Below are positions 54,166 through 64,000 of a DNA stretch of 64,000 bases, piece after piece. This DNA is from Hydnum rufescens UP504 (Eukaryota; Basidiomycota; Agaricomycetes; Cantharellales; Hydnaceae). The DNA is taken from the NCBI GenBank assembly GCA_014904985.1, contig MU128914.1, forward strand, positions 1 to 64,000, written 5' to 3'. The first letter of the stretch is position 1. The number at the start of each line of letters is the position of its first letter. A program made the translations under genes and the position numbers. A model generated the notes under the pieces. It saw only the letters and a list, made by a program, of their open reading frames with translations. It made no database searches and was not told the origin of the DNA.

Positions 54166-56154
54166 TGCTATGTACAGGGCTGCAAAGACACGAAGAGAGT
54201 TCTCATTGAGCTCAGTGGCAGATGTTGAGGGGAAGGCCAACAGCCGGGAAAGACAGCGACAATGTCAAATCTAGGTATGAATTTCGGTCTACTCACATGG
54301 CGCCTGCGGTTGTTTGTCATCAGATTAAAAGATGATGCCTTGTAGTTGTTGGCTGAGAAGTTGCTTTGATGATATGCTGGATGTTGCTATTCATCTGATA
54401 CGGAGCCGTATACTGTGCAAGAACAAGATCTTGGGGGTCCCATGAAAGTCAAAATCCTGAATATAAATACAATACATGGGAAGTGGTTTAGAAACGAGTT
54501 TAGAGAATGCATATGCTCACGGTTCCCCAAGTTTCTGTGATGGCTCTTGTGATAGGAAAACAAGGACCCACAGAATATCCTCCTTAAATGGACCAAGACC
54601 AGGACCATATAGTAGACACATACTGGGCACAAGAATATCACCAGGATCTGTTCCCAACAATCACTGTCAGTAAGTCACCGGCCTTTGCCGACTAACTTGG
54701 AACTCCTTTTCATCGTTTCTTAGGACCAATAGGAATATAATTTCATTAGCACCCGGGGTCTCATGTGTTGCTTGAACCCCTTGGTGCGTCGCCTCAACTT
54801 CAATGGCTTCGAGTCGTTCTGCTGCTGGAAAACAAGATGTCCGAAAAACGAAAGATATCCGACTTGACTGTTGGTGATGCCAATGCCATGCTGCTTTCCC
54901 TCAATGCGTTCCAAGAACAGCTTGATGAGGAAGACATAGATCTCCCTGCAGACCTAATCAAAGGACTAGCAACCCTTCGCCGGAAGCTTGAAGGTCTTCT
55001 GGTGCCCATCCCCGTTGTCGATTGTAACCCGCTTTGGGTATTGACCTGGCTAATCACCACACCACCCTCTCTAAAGTCGATCCTTTAACTTTAGTCCGGA
55101 CGAGGAATCAAAACTGGACCACTGCTCCTGCGGAAGGATCTGAAGCCTGAAATCGAAAACTTGGGACTAAGAATAATGAACCATGGAACGGAACTTCCTC
55201 TCAAAGTTCTCACTGCCCTGATAGAATTGGTCAGGCGTCGCGTCTGGTTGTTGTGAGTGGAGGTGGTCAGTCTCTACAGTCACCTCTCTGAATTTTCCTT
55301 CAGAATGAGGGTGGGTGCCGTTTCTTGATAAACCTCGCGTTGCTCGTGTTGTTTCGGCAATGTCGACTGACGAGATGGACGTAAATATTATCCCAGAGTT
55401 TCGTATCCCGAAGACCATGCCCCCGGCCAGTCTATCCGCTGGTGGTATAGTCAATCTACTTGCAAAGCTTCCATCTTGCTACTCTGGTGAGAGGTCGGTT
55501 TTAGTGATCATTTTTTGGACTGTTTTGACCTGGTTTCCAGACTATCTCCTTGATCCAACGTGAGCTGCAGTTCGTCAAGCCGTAATAGCAGTAGCGTCGC
55601 ACTGTGCACGTCATAAGTATGAATGCTTATTGTAGCGTGTCAGACTCTGTTTCTTATCTCTTTGTTCAAGAATCAAGGTAATGCGAGACGAGTGGTGAAC
55701 AGTGGATTTCCTTTGTCTACATCGAACACTATGATGGAAGTGGTAGGGTTGCATGCTCCGATCAATTTATACGGGGTCAGCAACTCGAAGGATTACCACT
55801 GATTCTCGGGCTTTTGACGGAATGTAGGTTCTTTGGCAACTTGACCATTTTCTGACTAGCCGCCCCACGTCGATCATGCTACCCAAGATAAACAGCAGTT
55901 CTTTACATACAGATGAATGTATTCTTTGTCATTCCCGAGCGCTACTGGGCAGTCTACCCCTTGTGCAAGATCAGCTAGCGTAGATGTGATGTCAACTATT
56001 ATCACGGGACGTCGGAGTGCCCTCTGGGACTGGAGCTCGCCAAGGAGATGTAGAGGATGAAGCTGCTCCATGGGTCGGGGTCCCATCTGCAATCGGGGTT
56101 TCGGAAGACCCCACAGATTTAGACGTTTCAGGGGAGAATAAGACGGGTGAATCG
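54166..56154. other. Interval with only weak coding candidates
   Basis: Short open stretches without clear start, domain or splicing. Best is 54840-55088 (+), MSEKRKISDLTVGDANAMLL and AFQEQLDEEDIDLPADLIKG, which looks helical and acidic like a real exon. 55363-55490 (+), MSTDEMDVNIIPEFRIPKTM, may be another. I cannot join them into a gene. Confidence 0.35.
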
Positions 56155-57345
56155 TCAAACGAATAGGCTGGTTCGGCGGGATAATCGACCTGAGGGCATT
56201 ATGTATGAGCGCAACATAGACTTGGCTATGCCGTATCTCCAGCTGCTTGCCTGGGCGAACGGGTTGACGCGCCAGAGTTTTTCAGGAACATGAGGCCTGA
56301 TATGGGCGTAGAAATCGAGGAGAAGTGGCAGGACCTCTGAAGCAAATTAGACTTATTCTTGGCTCGAGCAAGCAAGACGACGAATGAAGTAGCTCGTACC
56401 AGATATTTGGGCCACCTCGTGGGGCCTCTCTAATCCGAATGCATCATAAATAGCGGCAGCTTGAGGCCCCGTTTCAGTATCCATTAGGGGAACCCCCGGA
56501 GCCATCCAATTCAGGCATAGAATGTAGCTTGCAGAAGCTATTACTCGCGGTGCGAATAAAACACACAGAGGTGTTCGGAATCTGTCCGGCAGCATCATAC
56601 CAAGGCAAGACTCATAACAGGCGCGGAAGGCGCTCACGTGTCATTCATAACACTCCAGACATATGCCAAAAGTTGTTCTGGGGTCTGTAATACCTCGGCG
56701 GCGTTCAAGAGATCGTTATGGGGATGCTCGACAGTGAGATCGAAGCAGAGGGTCTCTAACAGAATCTCTTCGCATGCAGTGATGGTCTTCATCCATGCCG
56801 TTACTGCCTGTAATGTGTAATGAAATTTCAAGTAATCGGGAGACGTTGGAATATTCCCCCCTGACGTACCGGACCGTGCTCATCGACGATGACTGGGGTC
56901 CCATTCGCTTTTGCTTGGCATACTGCGGCGACATCTTTGAGCCTTCTTCCGCTTTCTTCCACTTTGCACGCAAGAAATATGCAGGCTCCGGCGATGTCCT
57001 GGGACTCGCTGAGTACATATATAAAAATGCGATTTAGAGATGGCCGCTCACGTACATAGATGATATGGCCGTCTATGGACTGGCGCATATAGAAGCGGTG
57101 AAAGTATGTCGCTGCCGTCGCCAAGACAGGGATGTTTCTAAAAGGCGCTATTGAACAGGGATAGTCACGATTCGAAGACATTTCCATACGGACAGTTTAA
57201 GCTGGAGACCGACTCGAAACAAGAATTCGATGCCGCTGTTACGCTGACATATCTCGTGGAACACCGTCTTCTTGTCCTCCGTCACAACTGGGGTGTGGTG
57301 TAGATGGGAGGACTTGAAGAGCCACTGGCCATCTGAGCCAGGCAT
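56155..57345 (-). CDS. Cyclin of the transcription-kinase type (cyclin C/K/T-like)
   Basis: Probable regulatory subunit of a CDK acting on RNA polymerase II (compare Ctk2, Pch1, cyclin T/K). ATG at 57345 gives MPGSDGQWLFKSSHLHHTPV. The cyclin box spans several exons: FLFRVGLQLKL joined by a GTCCGT-donor intron (57193-57138) to NIPVLATAATYFHRFYMRQS, then DIAGACIFLACKVEESGRRL (the cyclin-box core), TAWMKTITACEEILLETLCF and DLTVEHPHNDLL (second helix bundle), FAPRVIASASYILCLNWMAP and EVLPLLLDFYAHIRPHVPEK. The chosen end is TGA 56157-56155. A shift of one base near 56250 would open an alternative longer tail to 55874, so the C-terminus is uncertain. The exact kinase partner cannot be told. Confidence 0.8.
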
Positions 57346-58010
57346 CACGTTCAATTCAACGGTAGCTGCCGTTACTGCCAATTGCGACTCATTGGTGGGT
57401 TGAGAATATTTCAGTGATTCCACTGCTAAAACACGATCGTCTGGCCTTCTGTTGGGTGAAATAGAACCTACTTGAGCATGCTCAGGTTTCTGTGCTATTT
57501 TTTTGAGGTTTAAGATTTCTAGCCCCCCCCCCTTCCCCTGAAATAGGCTGAACGACTTCGAATAAATTATGTGTTATGTGAGCCATCCTCTATAGGGTGC
57601 AAATTAAAGGAACTGAGGTGATTAGGAGGGTGTTTTGATGATTTGAGGTGTTTCACTAGTCATGACGTACACCCTCGAATACCCCAAAACAGTTCCCATT
57701 CCTTCAATTATGTTTTGAGCGCTTAGAGGGAAATGGTGTCCTTATTCTCCTCAATTCGCACCTAGCTGTTCAGTTGCTACAAGGAAAATGAGGGAGCTAA
57801 ACCCTGGATATAAAAGACCAAATCTTCGAATTTTGGTACAGAAACGGCACAAGAAGCTGGGAGACAATCAGGCATGTTCTGTTTCACTCGACAGACGGCC
57901 AAACGGACACGTTGTGGGAGAGTACTCCTCAAAACACTCCGCTGGACGCAAGTAGTGAGCGCGTTTTTCGGGCCGGCGCGTTCCGTTTTGTAATTTGCAA
58001 CAAAGCCTGG
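57346..58010. promoter_or_regulatory. Divergent promoter region, cyclin / eIF2B-alpha
   Basis: About 660 bp between two divergent starts, AT-rich, with a C-run at 57522-57531. It contains no convincing exon. An upstream in-frame extension of eIF2B-alpha is open back to 57912 but looks like 5' leader. Confidence 0.45.
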
Positions 58011-59632
58011 ATGTCTACCTCGCCCTCGCGAGTCACTTCCAGCATTAAGCCATCGAAATCGACACTAGAGGGTGCTATAGATGGAGCTCATGAGTCTGGT
58101 GCGTTCGACATCATCTCTGCGTATGGAAGGCAACTTCAAAACGAGGACGTAAGTTTGAGAACGCGGGGCAACCGACCTCTGGTGACATCTTTTGCCTGTT
58201 TCGCAGACACCCATGCCCATAGCTGGTTAGTTTATCTTTACTCTGATTTTCTTCCCCCGTGCCCGTGGACATCGGCCAACCTATGTGGATCCTTAGCTGT
58301 ACTGGCACTCACAGAGTTGATCGCTAACAGTCGGGGTGAGCCAGCTGCTTAAAGCCTAATACAATCTTCTTTTTAAATTCTTTGAATGCACAGCGGAAAC
58401 CATGTACGAATTAGTGGAAGCGCTCAAGCTAGGCGCCGCGACCTTGAAACGCGGGACTCCCAACCCAATAAGTCTCACGGCCGGATGCGATCTCTTCATC
58501 CGCTATGTTACTACGGCGCGCCAGGAGTCTCCGGTTGGTATCTCCAATCCATAGACTCTGCTTAGTCACGCGTTCGACGCGTCCCCACTGACTGAAAGTG
58601 ACCCTGAATGCAGAGCTTTTCTGACCATAAGAACCATCTCGTAAGAGAAGGAAATTTGTACGCCCACAACCTTGCCAGCACGTGTCGCGAACAGATCACC
58701 AAACTCAGCGCCGGCTTCATCCCTGACGAGGCTGTTGTAAGCATCATACAGTGTTCTACCCATCCCGTCTTGCTTATTTTATTTTATTCATCTCCAGATT
58801 TTAACGCATTCATACTCTCGGGTGGTCATACAAACTTTGATCCACGCCCACAAACGAAAGCGTATCTCTGTTTTTGTTACAGAAGCTCGTCCTCTAGGAC
58901 TTGGGTATGTCTCACGCCATTATCCCGGATTCGCCTGGTTCACCCACAAATGACCTTGCAGCGTCAAAGCGCATGAAATCCTAGTGCAAGCAGGCATCCC
59001 GTGCACTCTAGTGTTGGATTCTGCCGTTGCATACATCATGGACAAAATCGACCTTGTTCTCGTCGGCTCCGAAGCCGTAGTGGAAAGTGGAGGGCTGATC
59101 AATGCGGTGGGAAGCTATCAAATGGCAATAATTGCAAAGGCGGCGAACAAGCCGTTGTACGCTTTGGCAGAAAGGCGAGTTTACCCACACCACGCCAGGG
59201 TCGTGCAACCGTATCATTCCTTCCGTGACTGACATTTCATTCATGGGGGCGACAGCTACAAGTTCCTACGATCATTCCCATTATCTCAGTATGATTTACC
59301 CAGTCATAGCCCCAATGTCCTTCGCGTGCCCACGCAGCACGCATCCAAGTCGTCTACATCCGCCTCGCGAAATTCCACCTCGAGCATAAAATCGGCGCGC
59401 AGTTCCGTACAAACGTCTCCTGCAGAATCGATGTCATCCGATGGGGAGCCGGACGATGGGCAACAAGTCGAGCGCATCTTATATTCCTTTGACGATGACG
59501 GTGGATCAACTGGCGAATAATCCAGAAGTAGATTACACTCGGCCCGACTTGATCACCCTGGTGTTCTCGGATGTGGGGATCTTGACACCATCGGGTGTCA
59601 GTCAATTCCTGGTTGGGATATTCGCGGATTGA
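58011..59632 (+). CDS. GCN3: Translation initiation factor eIF2B subunit alpha (one frameshift)
   Basis: Regulatory subunit of the eIF2 GDP-GTP exchange factor, needed for the response to eIF2 phosphorylation. Eight exons: 58011-58148, 58207-58225 (19-nt micro-exon, TPMPIA), 58297-58335, 58394-58533, 58614-58736, 58798-58904, 58962-59174 and 59256-59632. Signatures include FDIISAYGRQLQNED, AVLALTELIANS, ETMYELVEALKLGAATLKRG, HNLASTCREQITKLSAGFIP, ILTHSYSRVVIQTLIHAHKR, LVQAGIPCTLVLDSAVAYIM, LVLVGSEAVVESGGLINAVG and VFSDVGILTPSGVSQFLVGI. Intron 7 is GC-AG (AAAG|GCGAGT). In exon 8 the frame must shift by one base between about 59400 and 59490, within a low-complexity Ser-rich insertion, to reach the conserved end. 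Confidence 0.9.
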
Positions 59633-62600
59633 GCAAGTGTCTAATATGGGTAGTCGGGGTCATCTGGCCTGAGGTATTTACATCATGTACTTGTACAGTA
59701 CTTCGTTTTGATATTGTGGCGTTGGTGGTATCCTTTTTCCCTCGGGTTCATCTAATCAGACGAACCGGGAATGGAGTGAGGAATGAGGGTTGGGACATTC
59801 GATCGAGACGGCGCTGGGGCCATTTTTCTGGCCCTGGCGTGTGGGCGTGCGAACGAGCGAGATCCTCGCTTCGAGCTTGAGGTAAATTCCCAGGGGGCCA
59901 CACATTGGTCATTTCTCATCTCCGGGCCGACTACCGCTTACGTCCGGGGAGGGGGTGTGCCGATCACGAAGAACTTCTGCCGCTCCTATTTCTAGAACAG
60001 ACGGCTACAATCGACCAACTTGGGCCTGTGCTCGCACCCCAAGGACTGGGCCTTGAGAAATGCAGGGCCCTCCCGAGTCTCCGATCCCGGCGTAGATTCT
60101 CTGTTACTGTAAGCAGGGGCTCTCGAAGTGGGGGGTTATTTTTTTTTTTGGCCTGGTGCCGCTATCTATTCGATTAAGGCCATAAGCTGTTATCATGTAG
60201 ATACAGTCGTCTTGTGGTCCGTGTTTCTTTATTACTGAGTGATGATATAGACTGATAGCCTATTCACAGTCTCTTCTCGTCATAATCATATATACCTGGT
60301 GCATCCTGGTGGCTTCCCTGCCGTACCTGGTTGTGCGGGCAGGTCGGCTAGACTATACCTAATCTGGCATCTGGCATCTGGGAGCACACTCCGAGTCCGA
60401 TGCCTCGCAGGATCATCCAAAGTCATGGATTCCATTGAAGAACGTGTCTTCGGCTTGCAATTCCCACTGCGGATTGTGGCAAGGTGTGTGCGCTGAATAT
60501 CTATTCTTTCCGGAGCCGATAATCCTCCGGGCGTCTATTCCAGGGGCCATACGCCATGAGCTGGCTTGTGTGCCTGGCAGATCATCTTATCGTAATCGGC
60601 CTCAGCGAACGCCTTTCTTGGTTCTCCTTCGCGATTCCCCCGCCCACCCCCCCCCCTCGTAATATGAGCTAAAAATCCCCCGCAGAATCTCTTTTCACAT
60701 GGGCACCCTGATGCGACTCTGATTCACTCTCCCCAAGGCAGGTAGGTGTATTCTCACCAGACGCCGGTCCGAATGTATCTATGAAAAGGATTGTGGTAAC
60801 TCTTGAGGGATTTCCAGGACCCGCGCATCGGTTTAGGGCTGGTTCAATATCTATCCTATCCTATCCCAAATACCGGACCGTAAAGCACTAGTCAGATCAG
60901 GATTACTCGATTGCCCTATGTCTGAGACCTGAGATATCCTTGTGCTATTCCGTTCCGACTGGCCCCTTTTGCTCTCCCTTGTTCTGGGCATAGGGCGGGA
61001 TCGCCACACCGTGCATCGATCACACGGTCCATTTCCCCCCCTGGCGTGGAATCGGTCAGGCGATTGCTCTTTCAAGTCGCTTTCCCCCCTCCCCCCCCTC
61101 CTCGGGCCAACGATCAAGTATCTTCGTGCCGTCGTCTGACATGATGCTATTTGAGCCCGTGGCCTTTAACCACGCACACGATGTGTACGGAAAGAGATTC
61201 ACCCGTCCCCGTTCCTGTGACGAACTCGACTCGGTAATTCATTTATCGCCAGGTTGGTTGTTTCTTTTTTGTTTGTCTGTTTGTTTGTTTTTTGCTGCGG
61301 GAGGAACTGCGGTGGCCTCGGATCGTCGGATATACCCTATCCGATAATTCGTGGGTTTTACAATACAAAGGGGGCGCGGCTCTGAAGATCATCACTTGAA
61401 TTGGCGAATGGGATATGTTCGGGTCGATCTCATTACTGCTCGGCTGGATCCAGATCGAGAAGGTCCTTTTTTCTCTTTCTTTCTCTAATGATATTTATGT
61501 AGTATTACAGTCGGAAAGTGATCTGCGAGATTTCTGTGTGGACAAAAGGGCCCCTTGCTAATAAGTATAATATATATACTACTTGAGAGTTATGCAGGCA
61601 CCTTTTCATATCATTCCAGCGATATCGATAGCAAATTACCAACTCACGAAAGTAGGAACCAACGCACTGGAACTCCAGTCCGAATTCTCACTTATTATCT
61701 CAACAATTTGTTCCATTGTGGCTGGAGGACTTTTCTTCACCGCCATCAACCAACAGCATGTAAATTCAGCCCACACCTTACGTCCGGAGCCCGCCCAACT
61801 CAGTAAGATGTATGCAATGGATCAAGGGTACCGCCCCCCGGGGCCACGTCTACAGTATTGGCATTCTGTGGGTGCGGCCCATTATAGTGTAATCCCATGT
61901 CCTGAGACGATAGCCGGTGGGTAAGGCAATAGGTATTTCTTCGAGGGGGGCAGAATAGCGAGGATCCCGAATGATACGGTGTACTACCGTGCATGGGACC
62001 AGATCGCCCCGGTCCAAATGAAGTGTATTCAGGCCTACAGCAGCGCCTCCTGTCGTCGCACTACGAGCCCCATGTAATATGACAAGTTGGCGGCAGCCTT
62101 GATGGCGGCTTTCTTGCATCAATATGAATAATAAAGAAAGGCGGTATTTTATATGGGAAAGCTCGATCGTTGTAATCGCGATGCTGATACCGGGTCTACC
62201 AGCTTGTGAGATTTGGGGACGAACGGTTATCTCCTTCCCCCCCTCACTGATTTAGGCATTCGATTATTGGGACCCGTCCCGGTACAATGCCCTGCTTGGT
62301 CCTCTCCTGCCCGAAATATTTTTAGGAGTTTCTTAACCCCGCGTTGGGAGGTACGGGCGCACCCAATGGAGGATAGGGTCCTCTCCCCCTTTCTGCTCAC
62401 TTGGGTATCGCGAATCCATCTTGGTGGGATGATTCTGGGGGCCCACTTGTTACTTTTATCTGTCCTATTAATCTCATGACCGTTCATAATACTACTCTCA
62501 GACAATGCGCACCACAGAGATGGACCTTGGGATCTAGTACCTACTAATGAGCGAGTGAGCCATGCGCGCGTTTGACATCACTGCATTCGGATTCGGTAGA

Positions 62601-64000
62601 GATAGCAGCTCTCTCACACACGGGGGCCATTTATATTCTCGCCATGATCCAGTCTCCCGAACCGAAGATGTAGATGGTCCTATTTAGACGATTCTCGGTA
62701 CTGGCAAGCTCCAGGGGCCAGGACCGAATTGATTCCGAGATGTGTGGCCACATCAATTTAGAATTGTTCGCTACTGCTCGATTTTCTATCTTCGCTGGGC
62801 GGTGTAATGAGGACAAGAGGATCACCCCTACCGGATCCTTCGTCCGAACCCTTCCTCCTAGTGATATCACTATGGTGACAGGCTTACAAAAACATGGACT
62901 TGCGATTACTTCGCTTGCTGGATTCCAAACACGTTTCGATTACAATAACGGATGTACATGATCGATAAGCTTTTCCCTTTGCTTCGACAAAGCATCCGTT
63001 CCCTCCCAGATGATGAGCCACCTGCCCCATGGGGAAACACCTGTCATCTGCCGCCGTTTCCCCTCCCCCTGCACACACACACAGGCACGCCCTTATCAAT
63101 CTCTTCCAAGTTCCGCATTAACAATCCCCTTGCCGATTTTTTCCCGATTCCCTAGCTTTCCTTTCCAGCGCCACACACCCTCCGTCCCGTAGCGCCCAAA
63201 TTAAACTCCAAATACAGCGCCTCCAATCCGTGGGCTGCATGCTGGCCCAACGACGGAGGCTTCCAATTTTGGATCCAGCCACTCGCCCATGGGGCATAAA
63301 ATGACAGATCCTCTACTCGGTCCCCCCCCCACACCACCGCCCTCAGGTTCTCCCTGTATCTTGTATTCTCTCGTCTTTCAACTACATCATCTCCAATCAC
63401 TGTGCGTTCTTCTGCATCTAGTCCCACTATATGCGCTCTTAGTTCAACCCATTACCCGGGCCTACAGATGTGTCATATGCGCCACGTCTGGGTCGGCTTT
63501 GGTGAGTGGAATCGGCCCTCCCCTTTCTCCCTCACGTCGTCTCTGATAGTGTTCCAACCCCCACCAGAAGGATGCGGTGCGCATCGTTCTTTATCACTAT
63601 TTTCCCAACGAGCAACTCATCTCGTTTATCGCCTCTCCTCCACAGGACATCGTTACGTTGCTCCCAATACTCCAGCGGACGGAGAGAAGGCAAGCTTCGT
63701 CGTCTTCTCAACAACACCCCATATCACTCTCTAAACCAGTCCATCGACCGTCTCCCTCTCCTCCCCTTATCTATTTTTTTTTGAACAGATCGACTGCGGC
63801 AGCGACAATTGTCGAATGAGCGAACTACATCCCAACTGGTGCGTCAACGCGACCTGCAGAGAACGAGGTGCGGACGTTTGTCGCCGATACGCATTTCAAT
63901 CGTACCTGACGCCGGGCCCTCTCTCTTCTTTGCTTAGGCTGTTGGACATAGTAGGCGCTTTGCGTTTAGGATCCTCCCTCCAAGTTATTGGCAGCTTACC
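59633..64000. other. Gene-poor right end
   Basis: No gene, domain, tRNA or repeat unit that I can support in 4.3 kb. Present are C-runs (60648-60657, 61086-61105), a TTTGTTTGTCTG tract (61267-61290), and CT-rich stretches at 63040-63170 and 63740-63785 of the kind found upstream of fungal transcription starts. The far right may be the long 5' region of a gene beginning outside the window (inference). Confidence 0.35.

Noticed and set aside
54016..54240. Minus-strand frame with two hydrophobic stretches
   Set aside because: It is antisense to the well-supported last exon of the Gir2-like gene; hydrophobicity comes from complementing Glu/Asp codons.

Overview
The window comes from a eukaryote, very probably a repeat-rich agaricomycete (basidiomycete) fungus. 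The genes have many short introns of about 50-70 bp with YAG ends, fungal housekeeping genes lie head to head, and the repeats include Gypsy- and Copia-type retroelement remnants. I cannot name the species.

Positions 1-38,500 are repeat territory. Its dominant component is a family I cannot match to any described element: four large palindromic units (about 180-3075, 3240-8440, 13930-17950 and 28476-35630). Each has a central near-perfect palindrome with arms of about 310-325 bp. Tandem intron/exon modules run outward from it on both sides, on the minus strand to the left and the plus strand to the right. Almost every module has one hairpin at the 3' end of the exon, a few bases before a consensus 5' splice site, and a second hairpin of 11-18 bp inside a roughly 100-nt intron, followed by a CTAAC/CTAAT branch site and a YAG acceptor. 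I count 49 intronic hairpins, including one orphan. Stem bases change between copies but mostly in compensated pairs. Unit 4 is complete, with terminal inverted repeats, GGGGCCCC palindromes and TAA tracts at both ends.

Between the units lie CCT-zeta and formate-THF ligase gene fragments, a decayed Gypsy element (18.4-21.4 kb), two decayed low-complexity protein genes (10.6-13.5 and 22.0-24.2 kb), tRNA-like SINE heads, a second unnamed repeat 'E' (25.4-28.5 and 30.5-32.1 kb), and a 1.6-kb Copia-like element that keeps only gag (36.2-37.9 kb).

From about 39 kb the window is normal gene space: mitochondrial GrpE, mitochondrial PheRS, tRNA-Leu(UAG), an SDR oxidoreductase, an ABHD1/3-type hydrolase, an F-box/WD40 protein, a SET-domain methyltransferase, a Cys-rich protein, mitoribosomal bS21m, a Gir2/RWDD1 protein, a cyclin and eIF2B-alpha. 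Several serve mitochondrial protein synthesis or folding (GrpE, PheRS, bS21m), and two touch cytosolic translation control (Gir2, eIF2B-alpha). No shared regulation is visible. GrpE, PheRS and eIF2B-alpha each need one or two single-base indels to read through, which I suspect are assembly errors. The last 4.3 kb shows no gene I can support.
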